From: Azospirillum ramasamyi
GTDB lineage: Bacteria > Pseudomonadota > Alphaproteobacteria > Azospirillales > Azospirillaceae
DNA length: 64,000 bases
Assembly: GCF_003233655.1 (NCBI RefSeq)
Contig: NZ_CP029829.1
Location: 124,001-188,000, forward strand
Direction: 5' to 3'
Shown: positions 1-12,894 of the stretch, in pieces
How the letters are laid out: every line of letters starts with the position of its first letter
Position numbering within the stretch: position 1 is the stretch's first letter
Program-made: the position numbers and the translations under genes
The notes under the pieces: generated by a model
Told to the model about the DNA's origin: nothing
What the model saw: only the letters and a program-made list of their open reading frames with translations
The model's database searches: none

Positions 1-878
1 ACCACCAGACCCTGCGGCGTGCCGACGGCGACGCCGATGTCATAGTAGTTCTTGTAGACGATGTCGGTGCCGTCGATCTCGGCGTTGACGGCCGGGATCT
101 CCTTCAGGGCCTGGACGGCGGCCTTGACGAAGAAGGACATGAAGCCGAGCCGCACCTTGTGGCGCTTCTCGAAATAATCCTTGTATTCGGCGCGCAGGGC
201 GATCGCCGCCGACATGTCCACCTCGTTGAAGGTGGTCAGCATGGCGGCGGTGTTCTGGGCCTCCTTCAGACGCTCGGCGATGCGCTGGCGCAGGCGGGTC
301 ATGCGGACGCGCTCTTCCTGCGCGGCGCGCGGGCGGTCGCCCTGGGTGCCGGCGGCCCACACCATCTTCGGCGCCGGAGCCGGGGCCGGAGCGGCCGGCT
401 TGGCGGCCGGGGCGGCGAGCACGTCGCCCTTGGTGATGCGGCCGTCCTTGCCCGAACCGGCGATGGAGGACGTGTCCACGCCCTTCTCGTCGGCCAGCTT
501 GCGGGCGGCCGGGCCGGAAGCGGCGATGTTGCCCGGCGCGGCGGCGGCGGCGGCCGGGGCCGGGGCGGCAGCGGCGGGAGCCGGCGCAGCGGCCGGAGCG
601 GCGGCCGGAGCGCCGGCAGCCGGGGCGGCACCGGCGCTGGCGCCCTCGTTGATGACGGCCAGCAGGGCGCCGACCTCGACGTTCGCGCCTTCCGGAGCGA
701 CGATTTCCGCCAGGACGCCGGCGGCGGACGCGTTCACCTCAAGCGTGACCTTGTCGGTCTCCAGCTCGACCAGCGCCTCGTCCATGGCGACGGCCTCGCC
801 GGCCTTCTTCAGCCAGCGGGCGACCGTCGCCTCGGAGACGGACTCACCCAGCGTGGGGACCTTGATGTCGGTAGCCAT
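1..878 (-). CDS. odhB: 2-oxoglutarate dehydrogenase E2 component, dihydrolipoamide succinyltransferase (3' end outside window)
   Basis: E2 core of the 2-oxoglutarate dehydrogenase complex; it transfers the succinyl group from lipoate to CoA in the cytoplasm. The 292 visible codons show an N-terminal lipoyl domain (about residues 1-76) with the lipoyl lysine in ETDKVTLEV (K43). A long Ala/Pro linker (about 77-117), the peripheral subunit-binding domain (about 118-156), a second Ala/Pro linker and the start of the acyltransferase domain (from about 190) follow. The catalytic HxxxD region lies beyond the window edge. The ATG at 878 has a GAGGA ribosome site. It follows odhA by 39 bases, so the two are co-transcribed. 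A pyruvate dehydrogenase E2 is unlikely because of the odhA and sucCD linkage. Confidence 0.96.
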   Translation of the reverse strand, partial: MATDIKVPTLGESVSEATVARWLKKAGEAVAMDEALVELETDKVTLEVNASAAGVLAEIVAPEGANVEVGALLAVINEGASAGAAPAAGAPAAAPAAAPAPAAAAPAPAAAAAAPGNIAASGPAARKLADEKGVDTSSIAGSGKDGRITKGDVLAAPAAKPAAPAPAPAPKMVWAAGTQGDRPRAAQEERVRMTRLRQRIAERLKEAQNTAAMLTTFNEVDMSAAIALRAEYKDYFEKRHKVRLGFMSFFVKAAVQALKEIPAVNAEIDGTDIVYKNYYDIGVAVGTPQGLV

Positions 879-917
879 TGTTATCCTCGTTCGTCTTCTT
901 GTTCGCTTGGGTGATGA

Positions 918-3875
<2,958 letters not shown>

Positions 3876-4137
3876 GGTTTCACCTCGGGCGTGGACCCGG
3901 GTCCCTGTGGGAGAATTTCGTGTGGATGAAGGGGACGGGATTGGATCCCCATGTGCAAACGCCGACGGATGAGCGCCGACGACGAAGGCCGGCGGCGCGG
4001 AAACGCACCGTCGACGCTTGCATATGGGTCCCCAGGACCGTCCGTCCAAGAGGGCCGCGCCCGGAGGGGGAGGGGCGGCGGGAGGGGCGCCGGAGCGTCC
4101 CGCCCGCCTTCCTCTTCCTCGAAGGCGCGACGAGGCC

Positions 4138-4165
4138 GCGGGCGCCGCCGCGAGGCGACGCCCGC
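4138..4165 (-). terminator. GC hairpin just after sucD
   Basis: A 7-bp inverted repeat (GCGGGCG at 4138-4144 with CGCCCGC at 4159-4165) lies just past the sucD stop codon on the minus strand. There is no U-run, so termination activity is only a guess. The 296-base gap between sucD and odhA otherwise holds GC-rich, untranslated sequence. Confidence 0.3.
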
Positions 4166-4171
4166 AGGCGG

Positions 4172-5047
4172 TCAGCCCTTGAACACCTTCAGCATGGTGG
4201 AGCCCAGGCTGGCGGGGCTGTCGGCGACGGCGATGCCGACCGACTTCATGAAGTCGATCTTGAAGTCGGCGGTATCGTTGCCGCCGGAGATCACCGCGCC
4301 GGCATGGCCCATGCGGCGGCCCGGAGGAGCCGTGCGGCCGGCGATGAAGCCGACGACCGGCTTCTTCGTGCCCGACGCCTTGATGAACTCGGCGCCGCGG
4401 ACTTCGGCGTCGCCGCCGATCTCGCCGATCATGATGATGCCCTCGGTCTCCGGGTCCTTCACGAACAGCTCCAGGCTGTCGACGAAGTTGGTGCCGTTGA
4501 CCGGGTCGCCGCCGATGCCGATGCAGGTGGTCTGGCCCAGGCCGGCCGCCGTGGTCTGCGCGACGGCCTCATAGGTCAGCGTGCCCGAGCGCGAGACGAT
4601 GCCGATCTTGCCGCGCTTGTGGATGTGGCCCGGCATGATGCCGATCTTGCACTCGTCCGGCGTGATGATGCCGGGGCAGTTCGGCCCGATCAGGCGGGTC
4701 TTGGAGCCGTCGAGCGCGCGCTTGACGCGGACCATGTCCAGCACCGGGATGCCTTCGGTGATGCAGACCACCAGCGGGATCTCGGCGTCGATCGCCTCCA
4801 GGATCGCGTCGGCCGCAAACGGCGGCGGCACGTAGATCACCGAGGCGTTGGCCCCGGTCTTCTCGACCGCTTCCGACACGGTGTCGAAGATCGGCAGGTC
4901 GAGGTGCTTGCCGCCGCCCTTGCCGGGCGTGACGCCGCCGACCATCTTGGTGCCGTAGGCGATGGCCTGCTCGGAGTGGAAGGTGCCCTGGGCTCCGGTG
5001 AAGCCCTGGCAGATCACCTTCGTGTTCTTATCGACGAGAACAGCCAT
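4172..5047 (-). CDS. sucD: Succinyl-CoA synthetase (ADP/GDP-forming) alpha subunit
   Basis: Alpha subunit of succinyl-CoA ligase, which makes succinate, CoA and a nucleoside triphosphate from succinyl-CoA. The 291-residue length is typical. The N-terminal CoA-binding Rossmann domain starts with [12 protein letters not shown]. The phosphohistidine loop [13 protein letters not shown] places the active histidine near residue 248. The start codon at 5047 is one base from the sucC stop, so translation is probably coupled. The order mdh-sucC-sucD-odhA-odhB is the standard alphaproteobacterial TCA arrangement. Confidence 0.98.
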   Translation of the reverse strand: MAVLVDKNTKVICQGFTGAQGTFHSEQAIAYGTKMVGGVTPGKGGGKHLDLPIFDTVSEAVEKTGANASVIYVPPPFAADAILEAIDAEIPLVVCITEGIPVLDMVRVKRALDGSKTRLIGPNCPGIITPDECKIGIMPGHIHKRGKIGIVSRSGTLTYEAVAQTTAAGLGQTTCIGIGGDPVNGTNFVDSLELFVKDPETEGIIMIGEIGGDAEVRGAEFIKASGTKKPVVGFIAGRTAPPGRRMGHAGAVISGGNDTADFKIDFMKSVGIAVADSPASLGSTMLKVFKG

Positions 5048-5048
5048 G

Positions 5049-6245
5049 TTACGCGGCCTCCTTCACGGCCTTGACCACCTTCTCGGCGGCATCGGCGAGG
5101 TTGTCGGCCGAGAGGATCGGCAGGCCGGATTCGGCCAGGATCTTCTTGCCCAGATCGACGTTGGTGCCTTCCAGGCGCACCACGAGCGGAACGTGCAGGT
5201 GCACTTCGCGGGCCGCGGCGACGACGCCCTCGGCGATCACGTCGCAGCGCATGATGCCGCCGAAGATGTTGACCAGGATGCCTTCGACGTTGCTGTCGGA
5301 CAGGATCAGCTTGAAGGCCGCGGTGACGCGCTCCTTCGTGGCGCCGCCGCCGACGTCGAGGAAGTTGGCCGGCTCGCCGCCATACAGCTTGATGATGTCC
5401 ATGGTGGCCATCGCCAGGCCGGCGCCGTTCACCATGCAGCCGATGTTGCCGTCGAGCTTGACGTAGTTGAGGCTGTGCTTGGCCGCCTCGATCTCCGACG
5501 GGTCTTCCTCGGCCTCGTCGCGCAGCTCTTCCACGTCCTTGTGGCGGAACAGCGCGTTGTCGTCGAAGTTCATCTTGGCGTCGAGCGCCAGGATGTCGCC
5601 CGAACCGGTGACGATCAGCGGGTTGATCTCGACGATGGCGCAGTCCAGGTCGATGAAGGCCTGATAGGCGGCCTGGATGAACTTGGCTGCGGCGCCGACC
5701 TGCTTGCCTTCCAGGCCCAGGGCGAAGGCGACCTTGCGGGTGTGGAAGCCCTGGATGCCGGTGGCCGGGTCGACGGCGACCTTGATGATCTTCTCCGGCG
5801 TGTTGTGGGCGACCTCTTCGATCTCCATACCGCCTTCGGTCGAGGCCATGATCGTCACGCGGCCGGTGGCGCGGTCGATCAGCATGCCGAGATACAGCTC
5901 GCGCTTGATGTCGGCGCCTTCCTCGATGTAGAGGCGCTTGACCTCGCGGCCTTCCGCGCCGGTCTGCTTCGTCACGAGAACGTGGTTCAGCATCTCGGCG
6001 GCGTTCTTGCCGACGTCCTCGATCGACTTGACGACGCGGACGCCGCCCTTGCCTTCGGGGTTGTCCTTGAAGCGCCCGGCGCCGCGGCCGCCGGCATGGA
6101 TCTGGGACTTCACGACCCAGACCGGACCGCCCAGCTCGCGGGCGACCGTCTCGGCCTCCTGCGGGGTGTAGGCCACGCCGCCGCGGGGAACCGCGACGCC
6201 GTACTTCTTCAGCAGGCTTTTCGCCTGGTACTCATGGATGTTCAT
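5049..6245 (-). CDS. sucC: Succinyl-CoA synthetase beta subunit
   Basis: Beta subunit of succinyl-CoA ligase; it carries the ATP-grasp nucleotide site and part of the succinate site. The 398-residue length matches the family. The N-terminus [17 protein letters not shown] is diagnostic. Further family blocks are [14 protein letters not shown], the NPLIVT segment, and the Gly-rich succinate loop near [12 protein letters not shown]. It lies 130 bases downstream of mdh, behind a strong hairpin, and is tightly linked to sucD. No frameshift or missing domain is visible. Confidence 0.98.
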   Translation of the reverse strand: MNIHEYQAKSLLKKYGVAVPRGGVAYTPQEAETVARELGGPVWVVKSQIHAGGRGAGRFKDNPEGKGGVRVVKSIEDVGKNAAEMLNHVLVTKQTGAEGREVKRLYIEEGADIKRELYLGMLIDRATGRVTIMASTEGGMEIEEVAHNTPEKIIKVAVDPATGIQGFHTRKVAFALGLEGKQVGAAAKFIQAAYQAFIDLDCAIVEINPLIVTGSGDILALDAKMNFDDNALFRHKDVEELRDEAEEDPSEIEAAKHSLNYVKLDGNIGCMVNGAGLAMATMDIIKLYGGEPANFLDVGGGATKERVTAAFKLILSDSNVEGILVNIFGGIMRCDVIAEGVVAAAREVHLHVPLVVRLEGTNVDLGKKILAESGLPILSADNLADAAEKVVKAVKEAA

Positions 6246-6314
6246 CGGGCGTCCATCTGTTTTTTGGTTCGGCTGACGAGAACGGGTCGACTGAAGGACA
6301 AGACGGGCGCACCA

Positions 6315-6357
6315 CCGGCGCCCTCCCGACCCGGAAAACGGGCCGGGAGGGCGCCGG
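6315..6357 (-). terminator. Strong hairpin between mdh and sucC
   Basis: A 19-bp stem (6315-6333 with 6339-6357) closes a 5-base loop. The single imperfect position becomes a G-U pair when transcribed on the minus strand, which suggests it acts in the mdh transcript. No long U-run follows. It may be a terminator, a partial terminator or an mRNA-stabilising element between mdh and sucC. Confidence 0.55.
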
Positions 6358-6375
6358 AGAACGCGCGATCGGTCC

Positions 6376-7389
<1,014 letters not shown>

Positions 7390-7614
7390 CTAGAACCGTT
7401 GGTCATTCTAACGTCTTAGGGATCCAGCGCCCCGAGATTTCGGAAGCGTAGGTAGCGCGTTTTGTCGCGGAGGGCAAGCATGACTGCAAGCCGGGCATTG
7501 CAGCTTTGCGTCGCACCCCCGATGATCCCTTCCAATGCCCGGAGCGTTCAGCTTTATACGTATGGTTCGCGTCCGGTCCTTACCTTGTTCGAATATGGTC
7601 GAAGGAGAGCGCTG

Positions 7615-8109
7615 ATGGCCAAGCTCGTGGCCCGTTTCATTCCCGGTCTGACCATGTCGCTGGCGCTCGGCGCCGGCCTCGCCGGGGCCCTGGCCGCCGG
7701 CGGCGCCCAGGCGCAGACGGTCGGCGATTACGCCGCCGGCCTCGCCGCCGCTCCGATCACCAACGCCCTGACGGAAACCAGCATCGTCTATTGCCAGCCG
7801 CTGGCCAACTACGTCTACACCTCCATCCCGGCCAACGAGCAGGCGAAGTGGGTGCTGCCGCTGGTGGCGCTGACCGGGACGGAGTCGCCGGAGATGGCGG
7901 CCAAGCGCGAGACCTGCCTCAAGGTGCGCGATCTGCCGCTGATCGCCTTCGACGCCGGCACCGGCGAGCAGATCGTCACCCCGGCCGAGGCGATGGAAGG
8001 CCCGACCGACCGCGGCCCCTATTACAGGGAGGTCACGCCCGACACCCCGGTTCCGCACACCGGCCGTGCCACGCCGCGCCAGCCGATGCCGCGCGGGGGC
8101 GTGCAGTAA
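7615..8109 (+). CDS. Secreted protein of unknown function
   Basis: I do not recognise the family. The ATG at 7615 is preferred because GAAGGAGAG lies just upstream and it places a clean signal peptide at the N-terminus: two basic residues, a hydrophobic core and an AQA-type cleavage site near residue 33. An upstream in-frame start at 7462 would bury the signal. The mature part of about 130 residues has two cysteines (in IVYCQP and ETCLKV) that could pair in the periplasm, and a Pro/Arg-rich tail. It is divergent from mdh and convergent with the DUF2336 gene. Confidence 0.8.
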   Translation: MAKLVARFIPGLTMSLALGAGLAGALAAGGAQAQTVGDYAAGLAAAPITNALTETSIVYCQPLANYVYTSIPANEQAKWVLPLVALTGTESPEMAAKRETCLKVRDLPLIAFDAGTGEQIVTPAEAMEGPTDRGPYYREVTPDTPVPHTGRATPRQPMPRGGVQ

Positions 8110-8129
8110 GGGGCTTTTGCGTATGACTT

Positions 8130-8150
8130 CCTCTCCCACGGCGGGAGAGG
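8130..8150. terminator. Intergenic CCTCTCCC/GGGAGAGG palindrome
   Basis: An 8-bp perfect stem (8130-8137 with 8143-8150) and 5-base loop sits between two convergent genes. It belongs to the same palindrome family seen near 20.7 kb and 63.5 kb. The position fits a bidirectional terminator, though there is no U-run. Confidence 0.45.
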
Positions 8151-8184
8151 GCGACGATCGCCGGGTGCGGCGGTCGCGGTTTCC

Positions 8185-9489
8185 TTACGGCCCTATGCCG
8201 TAGCGTTCCAGATGGCGGGCCATCTCGGCGGGGGAGAGCGGGAAGCCGCTGCCCTGCCGGGCGTTCAGCATGGCGCGCGGGTGGATGCCGGCGGCGCGGG
8301 TCTGGATCTGCATGGCGCAGCGCATCGACAGGCCGGCACGCCAGACCAGCGCCGTTACCGCCTGCGGGTCGTGGGAGTCCAGGATCAGATCCACGACCTC
8401 CGGCGCCACGCGGGCGCGGAGCGTCAGCGCCGCCCGGACGAACCCGGTCTCGTTCCATGACATGGCGTCGCCCAGAGCGGTCTCGTCCAGCTTGCCCAGC
8501 CGGTGCAGGCGGACGGCGCGGCGCTCCGGCGACTCGGAGGCTTCCGGGGCTTCGGCCCAGTCGATGCGGCGGCGGGTGGCGGCGGCGATCTCCGCCACCG
8601 TGGCGTCGTCGAAATCGGGACGGCGGTGCAGATGCTCCACCACCGCCAGATCGACGAAATCCGCCAGCCGCAGCGCCAGCCGGCGGGGCAGGGCGGGGCG
8701 GCGGGCCAGCTTTTCCCGCCAGTCGGGATGATGGGCGGACCGTTCCACCAGCGATTCCAGAGTCGGTTCGGCGATCACCGCTCCGCTGTTGTCCAGCAGG
8801 ATGCCGGTCGCCTCGGCATGGCCGCTGCCGGCGATGGCGTCGGACAGGGCGGCACCGATGCTGTGGCGCCGCGCAATGGCCGACAGCGCCCAGCCGGCGG
8901 GCGCCGCGGCGACGATGTCCAGCAGATCCTCGTCGCTGAGCGCGGCGCAGCAGCGCAGAACCGGCTCGGCCACCGACCGCTCGACGTCGCGCGCCAGGGT
9001 CGCCACCACCGACGGGGGGGCGCAGGCGATGTCCTTGATCGCGGTCGCCAGCGCCTCGCGCACGCGGACGATGTGGTCGCGGGCCAGCTGTTCCAGTGCG
9101 CGCAGGGCGACGGTGCTGACGGTGTCGGCCCCGCCCGGCGGCAGGTCGGGCAACAGGCGGCAGAGCTTGCGCGCCAGCATGGAGCGGACGTCGGCATCGC
9201 CCATGCCGGCCAGCCGCGACTCGACCAGCACGTCGCCGACCTGACGGGCGACGCTGCGGCCGGGCTGTGCGGGAATGGGGGCGGCAGGCGGCGTGCCGTC
9301 CGGCGACTCGGCGAACAGATAGTCCATCAACTCGGGCGCGACTCCGCCATCCGTCTCCGGCGGGAGATCGGGGGAGGGGCCGGATGGGGAGCGCCGGGTT
9401 GTCACCGGACCGGGAACCTTCGGGTTGGGCCGCCGCTTAGGGTCGCCGCTTGGGGGAGGCGAGGGCGGTGGCGGGAGCGTCCCTGCCAT
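8185..9489 (-). CDS. DUF2336 domain-containing protein
   Basis: A 434-residue protein with a Pro-rich, probably disordered N-terminus (about residues 1-50) followed by a helical, Ala/Leu/Arg-rich region resembling DUF2336 proteins of alphaproteobacteria. The helical repeats include VREALATAIKDIA and CAALSDEDLLDIVAAAP. No enzyme motif, signal peptide or membrane segment is visible. DUF2336 proteins have no settled role. The start is assigned at 9489, but the low-complexity N-terminus leaves it uncertain. It lies downstream of the terminator at 9583-9620, so it probably has its own promoter in 9490-9580. Confidence 0.8.
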   Translation of the reverse strand: MAGTLPPPPSPPPSGDPKRRPNPKVPGPVTTRRSPSGPSPDLPPETDGGVAPELMDYLFAESPDGTPPAAPIPAQPGRSVARQVGDVLVESRLAGMGDADVRSMLARKLCRLLPDLPPGGADTVSTVALRALEQLARDHIVRVREALATAIKDIACAPPSVVATLARDVERSVAEPVLRCCAALSDEDLLDIVAAAPAGWALSAIARRHSIGAALSDAIAGSGHAEATGILLDNSGAVIAEPTLESLVERSAHHPDWREKLARRPALPRRLALRLADFVDLAVVEHLHRRPDFDDATVAEIAAATRRRIDWAEAPEASESPERRAVRLHRLGKLDETALGDAMSWNETGFVRAALTLRARVAPEVVDLILDSHDPQAVTALVWRAGLSMRCAMQIQTRAAGIHPRAMLNARQGSGFPLSPAEMARHLERYGIGP

Positions 9490-9582
9490 CGAAACGCCAT
9501 CCAGGTTAACGGCTCCCTAATACGGCCATGGCCGAGCCCGTGACATCCCGCGCACCGCAAGGGCGCACCGTGCCGACCCGGC

Positions 9583-9620
9583 CAAAAAAAAGGCCGCAGC
9601 CCATGCGGGCGCGGCCTTTA
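9583..9620 (-). terminator. Intrinsic terminator with eight-U tail
   Basis: On the minus strand, an 8-bp GC stem (9590-9597 with 9611-9618) is stacked on a 4-bp inner stem (9599-9602 with 9607-9610) with a 4-base loop. It is followed directly by eight T residues (complement of 9583-9590). It is too far from lysK, which has its own terminator, and so points to an independent transcript. Confidence 0.8.
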
Positions 9621-9726
9621 GTCTAGGGAGGAAACGCACTGCAAAATGCAGTAACGGGACGGAGTGTAAGGCCGCGGCCTTGTTAGCGGTACCACGGTTT
9701 TCGAATTGGTGCGGTGCGATGTCCGC
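9583..9726 (-). ncRNA. Candidate small RNA (anti-SD type) in the lysK-DUF2336 gap
   Basis: The 436-base gap 9490-9925 has no credible gene and is visibly AT-richer than its flanks. Read on the minus strand it shows a palindromic hairpin (9668-9681), then a perfect 6-bp hairpin with 3-base loop (9638-9652). An unpaired segment with CCTCCC (9626-9631 complement), able to pair with Shine-Dalgarno sequences, follows. The last element is a strong terminator hairpin ending in eight U. A possible promoter is TTGGGC (9756-9761), 17 bases, ATACCT (9733-9738), giving an RNA of about 144 nt. The 5' end is inferred; the hairpins and terminator are visible. Confidence 0.5.
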
Positions 9727-9876
9727 ATAGCGAGGTATGGAACATAGTTTGAGTAGCCCAACATATGGGCGGAAATGCAGGCCTTCGCTTATTTCGTGAC
9801 CAATTCGGGAGTCGTGCGTCAGACGAACCATCAATTCCGAAAGCAATGCCATTCGCAATGGTTCGCAAATGAAAAT

Positions 9877-9898
9877 GGGGGCGCCTTTCGACGCCCCC
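9877..9898 (-). terminator. Terminator of lysK
   Basis: A 7-bp GC stem (9877-9883 with 9892-9898) lies 28 bases past the lysK stop. On the minus strand it is followed by the T-rich run ATTTTCATTTG. Confidence 0.7.
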
Positions 9899-9925
9899 TA
9901 TTTCATCCGAATGGAAAGGACGGGA

Positions 9926-11494
9926 TCAGCCCGCCAGCTTCTCGCGGATCAGCGCCTTGGTCTCGTCGATGCCGTAGAGCTGGATGAAGGAGCCCATGCG
10001 CGGCCCGGTGGTCTGGCCCAGCAGCACTTCGTACAGCGCCTGGAACCATGCCCGCAGTTCGGTGAAGCCATGGGTCTTGCCCACCTCGAACACCTCGTTC
10101 TGGATGGTGTCGGCGCGGGCGTCGGCCGGCAGGCCGTCCAGCTTGACCAGCAGGTCCTGCAGGGCGGCGCGTTCGGCATCGGTGGGGGCGCGGAACCGCT
10201 TGGTCGGCTTCACCTGGTCCTGGTAGTAGCGCACGGCGTAGCCGACCATGCTGTCCAGGAAGGGGCTGTTCTCCGGCGTGGCATCCGGCGCGTAGCGGCG
10301 GATGAAGCCCCACATGGTCTCCTTGGTCTCTGCGTTGGCGGCGCCGGCCAGGTTGAGCAGCAGGTTGAAGGACACGTCGGACCGCACCGCCGGCGGCTTG
10401 CCGTTGTGGATGTGCCAGGCCGGGTTCTCCAGCTTCTTCGCCGGCTCCTCGCCATGCACCTTGTCGACGAAGGTGAGGTATTCGTCGACGGCGCGCGGAA
10501 TGACGTCGAAATACAGGCGCTTGGCCGACTTCGGCTTCTGGAACATGTAGAGGGCGAGGCTTTCCTGCGGCGCGTAGGCCAGCCATTCCTCCATCGTCAG
10601 GCCGTTGCCCTTCGACTTGGAGATCTTCTGGCCCTTGTCGTCGAGGAACAGTTCGTAATTGAAGCCCTCCGGCGGGGTGCCGCCGAGGATCTTGCAGATC
10701 TTGCCGGCCAGCTCGGCCGACGGGATCAGGTCCTTGCCGTACATCTCGTAATCGACGCCCAGGCCGAACCAGCGCATGCCCCAGTCGGGCTTCCACTGCA
10801 GCTTCACATGGCCGCCGGTGACGGGAAGCTCCACCTTCTTGCCGTCCTCGTCCTCGAAGACGATGGTGCCCGCATCGACGTTGCGCTCCAGCATCGGAAC
10901 CTGAAGAACCCGGCCGGTGGAGGGGGAGATCGGCAGGAAGGGGCTGTAGGTCGCCTGACGCTCGGCCCCGAGGGTGGGCAGCATCACCGCCATCACCTCG
11001 TCGTAATGGCGCAGGATGCCGAGCAGCGCCTCGTCGAAGCGGCCGGACTTGTACCAGTCGGTGGAGGACTGGAACTCGTACTCGAAGCCGAAGCTGTCGA
11101 GGAAGGCGCGCAGCCGGGCGTTGTTGTGGGCGCCGAAGCTGTCATGGGTGCCGAAGGGATCGGGCACCTGGGTCAGCGGCTTGCCGAGGTTGGCCGCCAC
11201 CATCTCCTTGTTGGGGATGTTGTCGGGAACCTTGCGCAACCCGTCCATGTCGTCCGAGAAGCAGAACAGCCTGGTCGGAATGTCGCTCATGGTCTGGAAG
11301 GCGTGGCGCACCATGCTGGTGCGCGCCACCTCGCCGAAGGTGCCGAGATGCGGCAGGCCCGACGGACCATAGCCGGTCTCGAACAGGACATAGCCTTTGG
11401 CGGGCGGCGCTTTCGCGAAGCGCGCGACCAGTTTGCGCGCCTCCTCGAACGGCCATGCCTTCGCCTGCAACGCCAGATCCCGTTCGCCGGTCAT
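9926..11494 (-). CDS. lysK: Lysyl-tRNA synthetase, class I
   Basis: Charges tRNA-Lys with lysine. This is the class I (Rossmann) form found in archaea and some bacteria including many alphaproteobacteria, not the common class II LysS. The 522-residue length fits. The class I signatures are HLGT (residues 49-52) and KISKS (about 288-292) in [14 protein letters not shown]. The ATG at 11494 gives the typical N-terminus; an upstream in-frame start at 11530 adds 12 residues with no support. It is transcribed alone, from a promoter-like element at 11547-11574 to the terminator at 9877-9898. Confidence 0.96.
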   Translation of the reverse strand: MTGERDLALQAKAWPFEEARKLVARFAKAPPAKGYVLFETGYGPSGLPHLGTFGEVARTSMVRHAFQTMSDIPTRLFCFSDDMDGLRKVPDNIPNKEMVAANLGKPLTQVPDPFGTHDSFGAHNNARLRAFLDSFGFEYEFQSSTDWYKSGRFDEALLGILRHYDEVMAVMLPTLGAERQATYSPFLPISPSTGRVLQVPMLERNVDAGTIVFEDEDGKKVELPVTGGHVKLQWKPDWGMRWFGLGVDYEMYGKDLIPSAELAGKICKILGGTPPEGFNYELFLDDKGQKISKSKGNGLTMEEWLAYAPQESLALYMFQKPKSAKRLYFDVIPRAVDEYLTFVDKVHGEEPAKKLENPAWHIHNGKPPAVRSDVSFNLLLNLAGAANAETKETMWGFIRRYAPDATPENSPFLDSMVGYAVRYYQDQVKPTKRFRAPTDAERAALQDLLVKLDGLPADARADTIQNEVFEVGKTHGFTELRAWFQALYEVLLGQTTGPRMGSFIQLYGIDETKALIREKLAG

Positions 11495-11546
11495 CGTCGG
11501 ACCCTTTCGAAACCAGATAGATAAAGTCAAGGAATGAGGGCAAAGA

Positions 11547-11574
11547 CCCTAGGGCCCGCCGGGCGTGGCGTCAA
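11547..11574 (-). promoter_or_regulatory. Possible lysK promoter
   Basis: On the minus strand TTGACG (11569-11574) is separated by 16 bases from CTAGGG (11547-11552). This is a reasonable housekeeping-sigma match 53 bases upstream of the lysK ATG. The -10 is weak. Confidence 0.4.
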
Positions 11575-11688
11575 CCGTGGGACGTGCGGTGCCGGGCGAG
11601 CCGGATGCTCTTGCGGCGTCCTTCCGCCCGGTCCATCCTGCGCCGCCCGCGGGATCGGCTTCGCGGGAATGGTCGGGATTTGACGGCG

Positions 11689-12012
11689 ATGAGCTGGCTG
11701 TATCTGGGGGTGGCGATCCTGTTCGAGATCGTCGGCACCTCCGCGATGAAGATGTCGGACGGCATGACGCGGCTCGTCCCCGCTGCGGTGGTGGTGCTGT
11801 GCTATGGCGTCGCCTTCCTGCTGCTGGCCAAGGCGCTGCGCACAATCGAGGTCGGCATCGCCTACGCCATCTGGTCGGCGGCGGGCACCGCGGCCATCGC
11901 CGCCATCGGCGTGTTCGTGTTCGGGGAATCGCTGACGGTGATGAAGGTGGTGGGGATCGGCCTGATCGTCGCCGGGGTGATCAGCCTGCATGTGGCGAAC
12001 GGCGCGGCCTGA
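11689..12012 (+). CDS. Small multidrug resistance (SMR) family transporter, EmrE-like
   Basis: A 107-residue inner-membrane protein with four hydrophobic helices and no soluble domain, the exact size of SMR transporters. These work as dimers that exchange protons for cationic drugs or small metabolites. The essential membrane glutamate is present at position 13 (ILFEIVGTSAMK). The YAIWSAAG motif with W62 resembles the Qac/EmrE drug-export group more than the guanidinium exporters. The ATG at 11689 is chosen because upstream in-frame sequence is Arg-rich and atypical. Only one SMR gene is present, so a homodimer is expected. The substrate cannot be predicted. Confidence 0.9.
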   Translation: MSWLYLGVAILFEIVGTSAMKMSDGMTRLVPAAVVVLCYGVAFLLLAKALRTIEVGIAYAIWSAAGTAAIAAIGVFVFGESLTVMKVVGIGLIVAGVISLHVANGAA

Positions 12013-12021
12013 GCCCAATAG

Positions 12022-12057
12022 TTAGGCGTTGACCTAAGTTTTGACTGCCGGTAGGGT
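12022..12057 (+). promoter_or_regulatory. Promoter with overlapping operator-like dyad for the ArsR/SRPBCC pair
   Basis: The dyad TTAGG-6-CCTAA (12022-12037) overlaps a -35 box TTGACC (12029-12034). After a 17-base spacer comes TAGGGT (12052-12057) as -10. The ArsR start codon lies only 6 bases later, so the mRNA is likely leaderless. A dyad over the -35 fits autorepression by the encoded ArsR protein. Confidence 0.6.
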
Positions 12058-12063
12058 GCCGTC

Positions 12064-12402
12064 ATGGATGCGGCACTCGACATGACATTTCGCGCGCTGG
12101 CGGATCCCACGCGAAGGGCGGTTATCCAGGCGCTTGGACGCGGCCCGGCATCGGTCAGCGATCTTGCGAAGCCTTTCGAGATGGCTCTGCCGAGCTTTCT
12201 CCAGCATCTGAAGATGCTGGAGGACAGCGGACTCGTCGTGACGCGGAAGGTTGGCCGGGTGCGCACCTGCACGCTGAAGCCGGAGGCGCTGGCGGCTGCG
12301 GAAAGCTGGCTCGAAGCCCAGCGGAACCTCTGGACCAAGCGGCTCGATCAACTGGACAGCCTGGTGCTGGACCTGAACAAACGGGAGGACGAGACCCCAT
12401 GA
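12064..12402 (+). CDS. ArsR-family winged-helix transcriptional regulator
   Basis: A 112-residue DNA-binding protein with the ArsR winged helix: RALADPTRRAVIQAL (helix 1-2), SVSDLAKPFEMALPSFLQHL (recognition region) and a wing around VTRKVGRVRTC. It lacks the CxC-type metal site of arsenic sensors. It matches the subgroup that is paired with AHSA1/SRPBCC proteins. It overlaps the next gene by ATGA (12399-12402). The start has no ribosome site and lies next to the -10 box, suggesting leaderless translation. Its ligand is unknown. Confidence 0.9.
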   Translation: MDAALDMTFRALADPTRRAVIQALGRGPASVSDLAKPFEMALPSFLQHLKMLEDSGLVVTRKVGRVRTCTLKPEALAAAESWLEAQRNLWTKRLDQLDSLVLDLNKREDETP

Positions 12403-12881
12403 CCGCTTTCACCGCAGCGTCTTTCAATCCGCAGCTCGACCTTGAACTGAAGCGTGAGGTCGCGGTTCCGCCGAAGCTGGTCTGGCGGGCCTGGACCGAA
12501 CCGGAGCTGCTGATGAAGTGGTTCACGCCGGCTCCCTGGCGGACCACCGCCTGTGAGATCGACCTGCGGCCCGGCGGCAAGTTCCGCACCGTGATGGAGG
12601 GGCCGAACGGCGAGAGGAACGACAGCACCGGCTGCTTCCTGGCGGTGGAGCCGGAAAGGCTTCTGGTCTTCACCGACGCGCTCGGGCCGGGGTTCCGTCC
12701 CACCGGCGGCGGATTCATGACCGCTTCGGTCACCATAGAGCCGACGGCCGGCGGCACACTCTATACCGCCATCGCTTACCACAAGGACGAAGCGGCCAAG
12801 ACGCGGCACGAGGAGATGGGCTTCCACCAGGGGTGGGGAGCCGCGCTCGACCAACTCGTCGCCTTGGCGAAGGGACTGTAA
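12399..12881 (+). CDS. SRPBCC (AHSA1-like) domain protein
   Basis: A 160-residue protein of the START/Bet v 1-like SRPBCC fold, recognisable from LKREVAVPPKLVWRAWTEPELLMKWF, DLRPGGKFRTVM and the C-terminal helix GWGAALDQLVALAKGL. The family binds hydrophobic ligands in a cavity. In this two-gene arrangement it probably works with the ArsR regulator upstream, with which it is translationally coupled. No catalytic motif is visible and the ligand is not predictable. Confidence 0.88.
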   Translation: MTAFTAASFNPQLDLELKREVAVPPKLVWRAWTEPELLMKWFTPAPWRTTACEIDLRPGGKFRTVMEGPNGERNDSTGCFLAVEPERLLVFTDALGPGFRPTGGGFMTASVTIEPTAGGTLYTAIAYHKDEAAKTRHEEMGFHQGWGAALDQLVALAKGL

Positions 12882-12894
12882 GGGCGCCGCCAGT

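Noticed and set aside
9517..9858. A 113-codon minus-strand frame in the lysK-DUF2336 gap
   Set aside because: It runs through the terminator hairpin at 9583-9620 and through low-GC sequence with atypical codons; the RNA-gene reading explains the region better.
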